64,000 bases of DNA from positions 248,001 to 312,000 of the forward strand of contig JAMXBD010001378.1 of the NCBI GenBank assembly GCA_024138025.1. Reading direction: 5' to 3'. This document shows, piece after piece, positions 34,295 to 47,393 of the stretch (position 1 is its first letter; each line of letters opens with the position of its first letter). This DNA comes from Combretum micranthum (Eukaryota; Streptophyta; Magnoliopsida; Myrtales; Combretaceae). Both the position numbers and the translations under genes were made by a program. The notes beneath the pieces are model-generated. The model was not told the origin of the DNA. It worked only from the letters and a program-made list of their open reading frames with translations, and made no database searches.

Positions 34295-34824
34295 TGTCAC
34301 GCCCCGAGGGGTACCCTAAACGTGGTAGTCTGCTGTATATAATACTAAAGCTTAAGAATAACTACCTCGGTCACGTAGAGGCTTCCATATCATGTGCAAG
34401 GCGTACATCACAACTAAGGGAACGCATTGGAGTAGTGCAATTTACATTGATAATAGTTAAGTAACAAGGAAAAGGAAATACTTATCATAAAACATAAACA
34501 TGTTAAATTACAATTCTTAGGAGCATATCCCTCTATTGTCTTCAAATAAATATACATCTTAGAATTTCCAAAACGCTAACAAGGAATATATTACATATAA
34601 AGAACCTTATAAAATAACTTCCTCTTATGTTTCCATCGTCTTCATAAAAGCTTAACATCCTTCCATGACTTCGTTAACCTCATGATCCTCAATGTAAGCC
34701 ATAGGTATACCTGTTTCAACAAAATCTATAGGGGTATAAGCTACAACTAGCTTAGTGAGATATTCCTTTTCATTCGCACCATGTTTTCAAACAAGTTCAT
34801 TTAAATTTTCACACATATGCTATG
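34295..34824 (-). repeat. Reverse LTR 3' end, truncated by insertion
   Basis: TGTCACGCCCCGAGGGG start, then the CTACCTCGGTCACG block found at every A/B/C LTR end, and the TAAGCTA hairpin at about 34737-34753. Interrupted at 34825 by a forward C LTR; the rest is outside the window. Confidence 0.8.
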
Positions 34825-37800
34825 TGTAAGCCTCAGAAAATTTCAGTAAATAATTCCAAGATGAACTTCGAAAATAAACCCTAAAAATCACTCCAAATTG
34901 AAACTGAACTTCAACTAGTCCTAAAACATGAGTGAATCCAGAAATTTTCGAATCTTGAGAAAAATAAGAATCCTTAAAAATAAAATAAGAACTCAACATA
35001 CTTTAATTCCAAAACCACTACGTACGAAAAATTCTATACGTAACTCCAACTTATAAAATCGAGTAATATAGAACCCAAAAAACAAATTATTAAAAAGTAA
35101 ATAACGATTAACTTTCGAAAATGAAACCCAATTCAAGAATTCCGAAAAACGTTAAGAGATATTAAATACTTATAAAAATCAAATTTAAAAGAAATTTCTC
35201 AAATCAAATATGTTGTATAAACATAAAATATCAGTTTTCAAATTGGTAAAGACCTAAACTGGAAAATCACCTGGAAACCCTAATTGGAATACAGTAGTTT
35301 AAGTCCGGCAATCTAGCGCCCTTAACCCTAGAGGCCGAGGTGCAGTTTAAATGTGTAGAATAGCTCGTAGTAATATAAGTTCGCTTAAAAATATCAGATT
35401 GGTAAATTTTTTATTTATTTCGAACCCATTTGGATACAGACTTGGAAAAGCATGTCCTGATGCTCGAGATATAAAAAATATACCATTAGTACCGTTAGAC
35501 TCGTAATTTCATAAGATTTTCAAATATATCAATTATATAATTTTTCGGGTTATAAAAGTTACAGTTATAACATTTTATCATATTTTCATTACTACTGGTA
35601 ATTAATTAGTCTTTTGCACTATTCAATTTTATTTCATTACACAATTTTATTATTATTTTAAAGCCTTATATTTTTAGATAAAATATTTTATATATTATAG
35701 AAAATTTTGTTTTTCCAAAATTTAGTTCGTTTCGGGTTTATACGGGATCAGATTCTATTTAAGACCCGATACTAAAAATAAAATAAATTAATTTAATAAT
35801 TGAAAAATATTAGAAAATATTTATATTTTCATAAAATAATTTTTAGAACTTTTTGGGTTATAAAAATATCATTTATAGCCCATATTCGCGTATTTTGGTC
35901 ATACCGGTAACTTATTTGATAATTCACTAAAATAAATTAATTAATTATGTTATTTTTATTATGAAAAATATGCTAAAAATATTTGGAATGAATTTCCTAT
36001 TTTTATTTTATTTTATTTTATTTTATTTTATTAAGAAAGTACTCTTACAATCCATACTTTCAAGTATATCTTTCACACATCACTTCTTTTTCACTTCAAT
36101 CTTTCTACACTTCATTATCAATTCTTGGTAGATTTTTTCCTCCTTTATGGCTGCCATTGTCCTTTAATTTAATCCTATTTTGACTAAAATAAATATATTT
36201 CAATCCTTTTTCAAAAAGCTACATATACCATTAATTACACAATTCAATTTCAAGTCAAAATTCAACAAAATCCCTCTCTCTCCCTCTCTCTTTCACATGA
36301 ACTCCCCCCCAAATTTTCTACCTTGTTTTATTTTTTTTCTTTCTTTCATTCATTTAATATACTCCTTTTCTCTCTCTCTTTCATTTACTAATTTTTCCTT
36401 TTTCATTCCTTAACTTTTCTCTCTCTTTTTCTCTCTTTTCTTCTTCATTTTGTTCTTATTCTTGCAAAAACACAAGCTATCCTCATTCCATTTTTGAGCT
36501 CCCACACATATTTCTTCAAGATTTTTGAATAAAACTCTTGTCCAAAGCTTCCATAGGTGATATAGGTAAAGTATAATGAGAGTTTCATGCATCAAATGAC
36601 ATTCCATTAGCTTAAAAGCTAAGGATGATGATGCCAAAATGAAACACTCCACTTCTCTATGATTATTCTCTTGTATCATTCTTATTTTCTTGTTAAAAGT
36701 AGTTATATTTTATAGATCTAACTTTTTGTAGCTTTGATTTTTGTTTATGCTATAGATCTTGTTATTTGAGTTATTATTTTTATTATTGCTTATGATTTAT
36801 GCATATATTCCTCATTCACATGTATTCATGCATTTGTAACTAGTGTACTAAACTAGATCTAGTGTTTTAAGTTCATAAAATGCATTAGACTTTTGTTTTA
36901 TGCTCATAAACAACTTGTAGTAGCATGATAATAGTAGGAATGTTTTATAAAACTCAAGATCTATTTTATTTTCAACAAAAATCATTTTTAAAAATTCGGA
37001 TGAAAAATGAACCATATTTAGAAAAGTTATTTTTCAACTTCAAAATGTGTATTTTTCATTTAAAATGAAGGGCTTAGGGTATAGATAACATAAATGAGTG
37101 ATTTTGATGAGCAAAGTTTAGATCTATGAGTTTATAGTTTACTACCATGGGTTTCTTTTATATTTATGTTCTTATTATGAGTAGATCTTGGTTTTGAGCT
37201 TAAACAAAAATTGTAAAATTCGTATTTTGGCAAGACCCCTATTTAAAACCACTTTCCAAAGGTCAAAATGAAATATTTACTTGAAATAATATAGGCTTAA
37301 TATATGTATATCATTAGGACTTCTTTTTACAAGAATCAAAGGTGATTTTCAAAAGTTATTTTCAAAATAAAAATCTCATTTTCAGATTTTGGCCAAGGCA
37401 TATTTTAAAAACATGTTTTCTAACTCAAAAATGAAGTTTTTATTCGAGATATGGAAGGCTCTTAAGATAAGATATGTAAGGAATGGATTTTCATAAATTT
37501 AGATAGATTTTATCAAAAGATATGTCCAAAACTAAATTTTGTAAATTCGGATCCCAACCAAGACTAATTTTGAAAACCCATTTTTCAATTTCAAAACAAG
37601 ACTTTTATTAAAGAAATGGAAGCCTTAAAGGGTAGGTTTGATTAGGAAATGGTTTTTGAAAGACTAAATGAGTTTTACAAAGAAAACAAGCTCAAATAAA
37701 TTCCTCAAAATTCGGATTTGAAAATAGTCGCAATTTAAACACCTATTTTCAAATGCCAAAATGATAATTTTGATAGGAAAATGGAAGTCCTAGGGTATAT

Positions 37801-38157
37801 ATATAACAAAGACCAAGTTTTGATAAGCATAAAAGGAGTTTATCAAAATATAACCTTAGAACAACAAATGGTTTCCAAGAATAGGTTAAATAATGTTTTC
37901 ATCCTTCAAAATTTTGTAAAATTCGTATTTAGGCAAACCACCTATTTAAACATCTACTTTCTAACCCAAAGTGAAGGTTTTTATTGAAACAATGAAGGTG
38001 ATGGTTATATAGATCATCAAGGTTGAGTTTTGATAAAAGAAAGTATGATTTTACAAGAAGAAAAACTATTTTTCTTAAGTCTAGTATAATTCAAGGTTTT
38101 ACAAAGTAAAGGTTTTCAAAAAGAATTCTTGATAATATATGTATACATATAGGTAGA
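34825..38157 (+). repeat. C-type LTR, 5' portion
   Basis: Starts TGTAAGCCTCAG with left flank CTATG (34820-34824). Collinear with 2602-5960 of the other C LTR, including the doubled U3 module, a (TTTTA)n run at 36000-36033 and a CT-rich leader with a GTGATATAG/GTAAAG donor region near 36556. Broken by the D element at 38158. The ORFs at 36180-36413 and 36410-36679 are composition artefacts. Confidence 0.85.
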
Positions 38158-39119
38158 TGAAATAGCCATGAATTCCTTAAATTACATATTAATGTGTTAT
38201 TGGAATGAAATATATATATATATATATATGTGTGTGTGCTTGGATAATAAAATTAGTGAATGTGTTAGACATATGTTATTTTGTATGTGTATAGTATTAT
38301 GAAATTAATATTATTGTTTGATATGTATAAATGTGTGCATAGTGTAATGAATAAATGTGTCTTTTGCAAATTATTATGCATGTGTTATGTTTAGAATTTA
38401 GTAAATTTACTTTTGAATTGTTTAGATTAATGACAGAATTTAGTAAACTTTAAGTCCACTTTTTAAGCCTAAATACAACTCAAATGCATTTGAAATTTAC
38501 CCAAATTAATCCTAGGACAAATATACCCTTAATGGCAAAATTTGGATGAGAATTGACTTCAATTGGACAAGTTTTGGACTCTTTTTGCAGCCCTATTTTC
38601 CCCATACGAATTTTCTTTCTTTTCTTTCTTTCTTTCTTTCTTTTTCCAACCCTAAAATCTTAAACCCTAAGTCAAGATTAACTATAATTTTTTGGATTTA
38701 AACAACATTCCAAGCCAAGATTTAGTTATGTAAGTTGAATGCAAACTTTATCTTTTTACTATATGTTCTATATTGTGTTTGTTTGTAAATGTTAGATAAA
38801 AATTAATTTTATGTAATAATTTGTGTGGGATTGATTTGGTGCATTGATGATAGTTTGAATGGGATTATATGGCTAAAGGAATGGTAGTGTATATCTTATA
38901 TGAGTGTTGATGTGTGGGGATGAGTGTTTTGGAGGATTGAAGAATTGAGAAGTTGAGGAGTAGATTGAAGTGTGATTAGTGTTTTGATGATTAGAAGTAG
39001 AATTCATGTTGTTAGGATAGTGTTTGGATCATATAACAAGCTTTGGAAAGTTTGGGAATTTTTTTGAAAGTGAACAAAGTTGTAATAAACCAGGGAAAAT
39101 CAAAAACATTTTCGTATAG

Positions 39120-39520
39120 GCTAAAATTTGGTCGTATGCCGGCATCTGGGGCTTCTACGCCGCCGGCTTATAGGCGGTGTTGGAAGCGAACATAATCAAA
39201 TTTCTTAAAGCCGTTCGAATGCCGCCGGCTTTCACTGGAAAAGTCAGCCAGCGTTCATTTTCAAATTGTACACCGGCTACTGGGATTCCAAAGCCGCCAG
39301 CATAGAGTGAAAAGCTACCAGCGTACATGGATACGCTGCCGGTATGTACCTCTCGGCAAATTTTGAAATTTGGATTTGCATTCTATACAGGCTCAAAGCT
39401 ACCGACATAGAATGAAGGCCTCCGGCGTACCCTTGAACGCTGCCAGTGTTGGCAGTGTTGATTTTCAGAGTGTTGAACATCGGTTCAAAGTCACCGGCTT
39501 TGAATGCCGGCATATCCCTG
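39120..39520 (+). repeat. GC-rich imperfect repeats around GCCGGC
   Basis: Six or more degenerate blocks built on GCCGGC/GCCRGC and GTACGCTG motifs in an otherwise AT-rich LTR. The copy in the 3' LTR (46735-47055) is more eroded, with CG sites lost. Both strands give spurious ORFs here. Confidence 0.6.
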
Positions 39521-39732
39521 CGCTTTTGAATTTTAAAAACTTTCTTCAAAATTTTTCGAAGTTTGATATATAATCAATTAAGTATTTGTTAAGTGTCCTA
39601 TGATATAATAGGATGTTTGAATACTTTATTATGACTTTGTATTAATTTATTTGGATTTCTTTGATTTATTATATTTTCAACTAGTTAATTAGTGCTTAAG
39701 CTAAGTGTGAAATTTAATATTGTTTTAAACAG

Positions 39733-39779
39733 TGATAGATCCTCGCTCGACCAACCCCATTAGTTCCGTGCTATATCAG
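39733..39779 (+). other. Predicted micro-exon in D LTR
   Basis: Acceptor TGTTTTAAACAG ends at 39732; the donor (ATATCAG, GTACGC) starts at 39780; 47 nt. One frame is open. Confidence 0.35.
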
Positions 39780-40285
39780 GTACGCAGTAACTTGCTTGTT
39801 TCTTTGTTAGGATAGGCATCACAACAAAATTACTTTAAATTAAGAAAACTTTATTAATTGATGAGTGTTGCTTGTCCTTGTTTGCCATTGAATCTGGTTC
39901 AGAGAGCGGCACCCTGCTTAGATTGGGGGTAGGTACTATCTCGTTAATATATTGAATTATTTAGGAGATATGAGTATCCGAGCTACTCATATCAACCCCC
40001 TGAGCATCGTGATGCGTTACTCAGGATCCTCTAATATTACGGGCTACGCCGAAAGGTGGGGCTGCCTAGTCTGTATGAATAGTAGGGACCACTCAGGGAG
40101 GCGGACGTAATACTAGATCCTTGTTGTCCGGAGTTTGAATACTACCGTGTTGTTTTACTAACTAAAGACTTAACAATAAACCATTGATTGCTGCATAATG
40201 CATTAGTCTAAAATGTGCGATCCACTTTGCATTTGTATTCGTTACTTATGTACTGGGCCTTTGGCTCATAATTTATCCATTTCAG

Positions 40286-40365
40286 GTGATGACTCCGATG
40301 AGTTCTATACGAGTATGGGGTACGGAACCGACTTTGAAGATTTTCTTGATGGGTTGGAGGATTAG
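40286..40365 (+). other. Predicted terminal coding exon in D LTR
   Basis: The acceptor TCCATTTCAG ends at 40285. In phase +2 it reads DDSDEFYTSMGYGTDFED and eight further residues to TAG (40363-40365), acidic and aromatic. Its phase and its GT-GAY start agree with micro-exon 2 of the A/B/C LTRs, and a diverged D-like LTR keeps the frame (29724-29782). Confidence 0.45.
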
Positions 40366-40751
40366 AGATAACCATGGACTCAATGGAACCCTATGAATGT
40401 AATAGATTAGATGTGATTCCTTTTGATTGATAATGTAATTTAGTGTTAGTGGGTTGTGTTTTGAAGATTTTGTTAAGGCTTGTAAGAAGCCTTTGGATGT
40501 AATATGTATATATATATATGTACTTAGCTATTTGAAGTTAAGTTGTACTCCTTTGCAAAATGTGTTGTGTGTAGTAGTATAGCTTCACTTAAGGTTTTAA
40601 AAAAATATATATATATATGATTCTATTATATTATCTATATGGAATTAGATAAACAATTCTTTGACAACCTTACATATAATCTTATAGGTTATATGTGGTT
40701 GGGGAATGTTATCGCCTATTTCAAATATGGGTGATAGCGGGTCCTTACAGT

Positions 40752-40763
40752 TGGTATCAGAGC
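40752..40763 (+). other. Primer binding site of D, tRNA-Met
   Basis: TGGTATCAGAGC two bases after the LTR end. Confidence 0.92.
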
Positions 40764-41065
40764 GAGTTTGATTAATTGTTTATCTAATTGTAATAATTAT
40801 TTAAGACTTGACCTAGACACAATTAAGTAGTATAGAAAAGAGTTAAGTTATCCAAATAGTTGTGTATAATTTCCTTCTTGCTTGTTTCATATACTTGTTA
40901 TTTGTTTTCTTGTTTACTAATTGCTTATTGTTTGTTTGATGACTTGTTGAATTGTTTGTTCATTTATATATGAATGTGAATGTTAACTTGATAAGTTTTG
41001 CATGTGATTAGGGATGGATATACATGTGTGAATGTGTGTTGAATATATGTATACAATTGTAAAGA

Positions 41066-42374
41066 TGGACAGGTTGAGGAGGTCTACAGGCAACATTCTG
41101 ATAGAGAAAGTATGCCACCACCACCACAGTCATCGTCTACATTTGCTCCTACTTCATCTTCTACACCGAGCAGTGAGACTACTCCATCGCCTGCATCGGC
41201 TTCAGCTTCACAAGTTCCTCCACCGACTCAGATTCCTCCACCTCCACCTATGCCACCCATTCCTCCTATGTCACAAATACCCACTGGTGATCCAAATTCG
41301 ATGTATAGTATGATGAGGGACATGATGGCAATGATGCAGCAGTATCAGATGATGATGTATCAACAAACTCAGCATCTCATGCAGCAAGGTAACCAACAGG
41401 GAATGAGATCAAGTGAGGCTGCTCCTGTAAATGATCAATCCAACCAAATCAAGTTACATGATTTTAGCAAGATGGTTCCAGATTTGATGGCACTAGTACG
41501 ATCCTACAGTAGCTGAAGGTTGGATAGAGGACTTGAGAAAACATTTGCAGCTAGTAGAACACCGGAAGATAATAAAGTGGATTTAGCGGTTTACATGATG
41601 AAGAAAGAGGCTTACAATTGGTGGAGATTAACTAGTGGAAATCTACAACAACCCATATCATGGAATGCATTCAAGGATATATTTTTCACCAAGTATTTTC
41701 CAAATTCAGTGAGAGAAAGGATGATAGCCGATTGGTTGAACTTGAGACAAGGGAGCAAGACTATAGATGAATACTATGGTGAATTTTGTAGACTGTTGCG
41801 CTTTGCTGGAGGTGATTACCGGGATGAAAGAATGAAAGTTCAGAAATTTCAGAATGGACTGAATGAAGAAATCCAAAGTGAAGTGAAGAAATTTGAGTTG
41901 CATACCCTATCAGATACTGTGGCCAAAGCTTTGCTAATGGAGCAAATTCAGAATGATAGTAGAATTAGAAGAGCAAAGAGAGCTGCATTTCTGGGAAAGA
42001 GACCCGCTTCCACTTCATCCTATGATAATTATCGGGGTGTTGGTAAAGGAAAGAAGCCATTTATGGGACGACAAGGAAATCAAAAGCCGACATATAAAGC
42101 TCCTACACTTGCATTTGAAAAGAAATGTTTTAGGTGTTATGGTCCTCATGAGTTGTCCGATTGTAAGTGGACTCCCAATGCATGTTTTTCATGTGGTCAA
42201 GTTGGGCATAAGTCTAAAGAGTGCAAGAATCCGAAACTACCACCGGTCTTCTGTGCATATTGCAAGCAGAGAGGTCATCATATTGCTAATTGCAAGGATC
42301 GACCTAATGTTAAGAGTGGAGTTGATATAGAGAAGGGAAAGACAAATGCAAGGGTTTTTGCTTACAGCAATTGA
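41066..42374 (+). pseudogene. gag: gag of D element, one or two frameshifts
   Basis: A proline/serine-rich and Met/Gln-rich N-terminus (41112-41516) ends at a TGA; the capsid domain continues in another frame from 41520 (WWRLTSGNLQQPISWNAF, FFTKYFPNSVRERM, FCRLLRFAGGDY). The nucleocapsid has three CCHC knuckles: CFRCYGPHELSDC, CFSCGQVGHKSKEC and CAYCKQRGHHIANC, all with complete ligands. The start is either the ATG at 41066, one frame off from the proline-rich part, or 41112. A single TGA (42372-42374) separates it from the protease in the same frame. Gag forms the virus-like particle and packages element RNA. Confidence 0.88.
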
Positions 42375-45300
42375 GGATACTCCTCAGTAGACACTTTGGC
42401 AGGTATACTGAGTGTTGCTAATAGGGATGCATATGTGCTGATTGATACTGGAGCAACTCATGCTTGTATTTCTGAAAATTTTATGAATGATTGTGAGCTT
42501 GTTCTGAAATGTTGATTGATCGTGTTATGTGTGTGACTACTCCGTTGGTGATTGAAAATAGGCATCCTTGTGTGTGTAAAAATATAAGTGTTGTGATTTC
42601 AAATGTGAACATGCCTATTGATATGATAGTATTGCCTTTATCTGATTTTGATGTGATTTTGGGAATGAATTGGCTAAATCATTATAAGGTTACGATTGAT
42701 TGTAGTAAGGCGGAGTTAAGTTTTGGCTTGATTGAAGGGAGTTTCACATATAAATTGGAGAGGCTAAGACCTGGAAGTATGAAGTTTATGGAGCTATGGG
42801 AAAAACCAGTTGTGGCAGCTAATATATTGAAGAAGTGGATATCAAAATGACGCCAATTGTGAATGAGTTTGTGGATGTATTTCCCGAGAAGTTACCTGGA
42901 TTACCACCGGATCGGGAGATAGAGTTTGGAATTGAAGTATTGCCTGGAACAGTACCTATCTCTAAAGCTCCATATAGAATGGCTCCAGCTGAATTGAAAG
43001 AGTTGAAGTTACAATTGCAAGAGTTACAAGATTTGGGCTTTATCAGACCGAGTATATCGCCCTGGGGTGCTCCTGTGCTGTTTGTCAAGAAGAAAGATGA
43101 AAGTTTACGCATGTGTATTGATTACAGGGAATTGAACCGAGTTACTATTAAGAACAAATACCCTTTACCTAGGATCGATGATTTATTCGATCAGTTGAAG
43201 GGAGCCACAGTGTTTTCTAAGATCGACTTGAGATCAGGATATTATCAACTCAAGATCAAATCGCAAGATATTCAGAAGACAGCTTTAGAACTCGGTATGG
43301 ACACTTCGAGTTTTTGGTGATGCCTTTTGGGTTAACCAATGCTCCAGCCGCATTCATGGATTTGATGAATAGAGTCTTCAAGGATTATCTGGATTCATTT
43401 GTCATAGTATTCATTGATGATATTCTGATATATTCTCGGAACAAGGAAGAGCATCGAGACATTTAAGACTTGTGTTACAAAAACTCGGGAAGAAACTCTA
43501 TGCGAAATTTAACAAGTGTCAGTTTTGGTTGGAAGAAATATCCTTTCTTGGACATATTATTTCAAAGAAGGTATTTCAGTTGATCCAATGAAGATTGAAG
43601 CCATTTTGAAATGGGCAAGACCTACTAATGTGAGTGAGATTAGAAGTTTCCTTGGATTAGCTGGATACTACCGAAGGTTTGTTGAAGGATTTTCGAAACT
43701 TGCATCCCCATTAACAAAGTTGACACGGAAGAATACTAAGTATGTGTGGGATGACAAGTGTGAGAGGAGTTTTGAAGAGTTGAAAGAAAGATTGATATCA
43801 GCTCCTATTTGGCACTGCCTGTTAGTGGAAAGGAATTTGAGTTTTTAGTGATGCGTCTATCCAAGGACTCGGTTGTGTTCTCATGCAAGATGGAAAAGTT
43901 ATAGCTTATGCATCAAGGCAACTAAAACCCCATGAGAAGAATTATCCGGTGCATGATCTTGAGTTGGCAGCAGTGTAATTCTCGCATTGAAACTTTGGAG
44001 ACATTATTTGTTTGGAGAGAAATGCAAGATCTACACGGATCACAAAAGTTTGAAATACATATTCACAAGAAGGAGCTTAATATGAGGCAAAGAAGATGGC
44101 TTGAGTTGATTAAAGATTATGATGTGGAAATACTTTATCATCCTGGAAAAGCTAATGTAGTAGCAGATGCACTCAGTAGGAAGAGCAAATGAATGATGTG
44201 ACTTTGATTTCTAGTCAAAGAGAGATTCAGATGGATTTCATGAAGTTAGAACTTGAAGTTACATTAGAGCAAGTTGATGTGATATTGGCTCAATTATCCT
44301 TGCAACCGACAATTTTGGAAAGGATTAAACAAGTTCAAAAGGAAGATGATGAAGTTAAAAGAATAAAGATAGCCATTGGTGAAGGGAAGAGAAAAGAGTT
44401 GAGGATTGATGAGGATGAAGTTATTAGATATGGGAATCGACTTTTTGTGCCATATGAGTTGAGAGAAGAAATCCTGAAGGAAGCTCATTCATCTTCATAT
44501 TCGATCCACCGGGAACCACCAAAATGTATAGAGATTTGAAGAAAAATTTATGGTGGGAAGGTTTGAAGAGAGATATTGCTCAATATGTTTCCAAGTGTTT
44601 GACTTGTCAACAAATAAAAATCGAGCATCAACGACCTGGAGGAGAACTTCAACCTTTATCCATACCTGAATGGAAATGGGATGATATCACTATGGATTTC
44701 ATATCGGCTTTACCCAAGACTATTGCCAAACATGAAGTTATTTGGGTAATCGTGGATAGATTAACGAAATCGGCTCATTTCATACCTTTGAGGGTTGGAG
44801 ATTCCTTAGAAAGAATGGCACATATCTATATCAAAGAAATAGTGAGATTACATGGATTCCGAAGACAATTACTTCTGATCGAGATTCTCGCTTTGTCAGC
44901 CGGTTTTGGAAAAGTCTACATGTGCTTTAGGTACTCAACTTCAGTTTAGTACTGCATTTCATCCACAGACAGACGGGCAATCGGAAAGAACGATTCAAAT
45001 CTTGGAAGATATGCTTAGAGCATGTGCTCTAGATTTTGGCAATAAGTGGGATACTTATTTGCCACTTGTTGAATTTGCCTACAACAATAGTTTCCAAGTA
45101 ACAATTCAATGGCACCCTATGAAGCACTTTATGGTAGGAAATGCAGATCTCCAATACACTGGGATGAAGTTGGGGAAAGAGTTATTTTGGGTCCAGAATT
45201 GGTACAACAAGCAGTGGAAAATCCAAGTAGTTAAGCAAAGGATGAAAACGGCTCAAGATCGGTATAAAAGCTATGCTGACAGGAGAAGAACCATTGGAGT

Positions 45301-45721
45301 TTGAAGTTGGCGATCATGTGTTTCTTAAAATTTCTCCAACAAAAGGGATTATTAGATTTGGAGCTAGAGGCAAATTGAATCCAAGGTACATTGGTCCATA
45401 TGAGATTCTAGAAAGAATTGGACCATTAGCTTATCGATTGGCTCTACCACCAAATTTGTCGGAAGTGCATGATGTATTCCATGTGTCACAACTTCGAAAA
45501 TGTATATCAGATCCCGAAGCTATCATTTCTACACATCAACCAGAGGTTCAACCGAATTTGAGCACAGTGAGAAACCGATCAAAGTCTTGGATAGAATTGA
45601 TAAAGTGTTGAGGAGAAAAATAATTCCTTATGTGAAGGTTTTGTGGACTGGACAAACCGAGAGAAGCAGACGTGGGAGCCCGAGGATGAAATGAAGCAAA
45701 AGTACCCTGAGTTATTTGAAT
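42375..45721 (+). pseudogene. pol: pol of D element (PR-RT-RH-IN-CHD), frameshifted
   Basis: Domains in order: protease with DTGATHACI (catalytic D at 42444), frame broken near 42512. RT from 42835 with [20 protein letters not shown], frameshift near 43290, catalytic FIDD at 43410-43421. RT connection with [11 protein letters not shown]. RNase H with SDAS (D at 43852), LELAAV, then a stop, and TDHKS. Integrase zinc region (CLTCQQ at about 44600), core WDDITMDFIS, DRLTKSAHFIP, broken at the second Asp, then [17 protein letters not shown] (PRYIGPYEILERIG) and a chromodomain (YVKVLW, then TWEPEDE after a shift). At least eight breaks, mostly one-base losses, so no working polyprotein as it stands. 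The chromodomain places it among chromoviruses. Confidence 0.9.
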
Positions 45722-45761
45722 AGTGTTTAAGGTAAGCTAAGTTTCGAGGACGAAACTTTTT

Positions 45762-45775
45762 GAAGGAGGAGAGAA
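45762..45775 (+). other. Polypurine tract of D
   Basis: GAAGGAGGAGAGAA immediately before TGAAATAGCC. Confidence 0.85.
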
Positions 45776-47055
45776 TGAAATAGCCATGAATTCCTTAAAT
45801 TACATATTAATGTGTTATTGAATGAAATATATATATATATATATATGTGTGTGTGTTAATATAATTAGTGAATGTTAGACATGTGTATTTTGTATGTGTA
45901 TAGTATTATGAAATTAATATTATTGTTTGATATGTATAAATGTGTGATAGTGTAATGAATATGTGTTTTTGCAAATTAATATGCATGTGTTATGTTTAGA
46001 ATTTAATAAAATTACTTTTGAATTGTTTAGATTAATGACAGAAATTTGGTAAACTTTAAGTCCACTTTTTAAGCCTAAATACAACTCAAATGCATTTGAA
46101 ATTTACCCAAATTAATCCTAGGACAAATATACCCCTAATGGCAAATTTTGGATGAGAATTGACTTTAATTGGACAAGTTTTGGACCTCTTTTTGCAGCCC
46201 TATTTCCCCATACGAATTTTCTTTTCTTTTCTTTCTTTCTTTCCTTTTCTCACCCAAAATCTTAAACCCTAAGCCAAATTAACTATAAGCTTTTGGATTT
46301 AAACACATTCCAAGCCAAGATTTAGTCATGTAAGTTAAATGCAAACTTTATCTTTTTACTTTATGTTCTATATTGTGTTTGTTTGTAAATGTTAGATAGA
46401 AATGAATTTTATGTAATAATTGTGTGGGATTGATTTGGTGCATTGATGATAGTTTGAAGATTATATGGCTAAGGAGTGGTAGTGTATATCTTATATGAGT
46501 GTTGATGTGTGGGATGAGTGTTTTGGAAGATTGAAGATTGAGTTGAGGAGTAGATTGAAGTGTGATTAGTGTTTTGATGATTAGAAGTAGAATTCATGTT
46601 GTTAGGATAGTGTTTGGTCATATAACAAGCTTTGGAAAGTTTAGATTAAGTTTGGGAATTTTTGAAAGTGAACAAAGTTGTAATAAAACAGGGAAATCAA
46701 AACATTTTCGTATAGGCTAAAATTTGGTCGTACGCCGGCATCTGGGGCTCTATGCCGTCGCTTATAGGCGGTGTTGGAAGCGAACAAATCAAATTTCTTA
46801 AAGCATTCGAACGCTATCAGCTTTCACTGGAAAAGTCAGCCAGCGTTCATTTTTCAAATTGTACGCCGGCTACTGGGATTCCAAGCAAGCGTGCGCCGAG
46901 TAGAGTGAAAAGCTACTCGATACATGGATACGCTGCGCGTATGTAACCTCTCGGCCAATTTTAGAAATTTGGATTTGCATTCTACACCGGCTCAAAGCCT
47001 TCGACATAGAATGAAGGCCTCCGATGTACCCTTGAACGCTGCCAGTGTTGGCAGC
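45776..47055 (+). repeat. 3' LTR of D element, first 1280 bp
   Basis: Collinear with 38158-39455. Interrupted after GGCAG, within the GC-rich repeats, by the reverse B LTR. Many small deletions relative to the 5' LTR. Confidence 0.93.
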
Positions 47056-47393
47056 TGTCACGCCTCATAGGGTATCCTAAACGTAACAGCCCGCCACATA
47101 CTAAATAAGACTCTCGAGATCCCTACCCGAGCCCTTCGGGAGTCTTAAGTAGATGTAAAGCGTTCCTTTACGACAATAGAATACTTCGACAAATGGAGTT
47201 AAACAGTTTAACGTGGCATTCATTAGCCATAGATAATAAATCAAAACGCATAATTATAGTTTACAAAATCTAAGGAGCATTCCTCGCAAAATAATAACTA
47301 GTCCATTACAGTCATCCAGAGTCCTTAGTTTCCAATGGAAGTCTATACAAAAGAAATGAAGTAAACTTCTATGGGAAACTCTATCTCCGGTAC

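Larger units (their letters stand above)
38158..40749 (+). repeat. 5' LTR of D element
   Basis: TGAAATAGCC to GGGTCCTTACA. It contains an (AT)n(GT)n microsatellite (38206-38238), a TTTC-rich tract (38600-38645), a GC-rich region of imperfect repeats (39120-39520) and three acceptor-donor intervals near 39733, 39903 and 40286. Confidence 0.93.
38158..47055 (+). mobile_element. D LTR retrotransposon, 3' LTR interrupted
   Basis: A chromovirus with a 2592-bp 5' LTR, tRNA-Met primer site, gag and complete pol region in broken frames, polypurine tract, and the first 1280 bp of the 3' LTR, which matches the 5' LTR closely. At 47056 a minus-strand B-type element is inserted; the remaining 3' LTR is outside the window. 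Left flank TAGAT (38153-38157). The LTR terminus and LTR body are unrelated to the A/B/C types except for the terminal exon, the tRNA primer site and the pol domain order. Confidence 0.92.

Noticed and set aside
39277..39573. Overlapping ORFs on both strands in the D LTR
   Set aside because: Produced by the GC-rich imperfect repeats, not conserved in frame in the 3' LTR copy.
40752..40763. tRNA gene
   Set aside because: Only the 12-base tRNA-complementary primer site is present, no cloverleaf.
41953..42330. Second long frame of 125 aa over gag zinc knuckles
   Set aside because: Shadow of the Gag nucleocapsid frame, which has the CCHC motifs.
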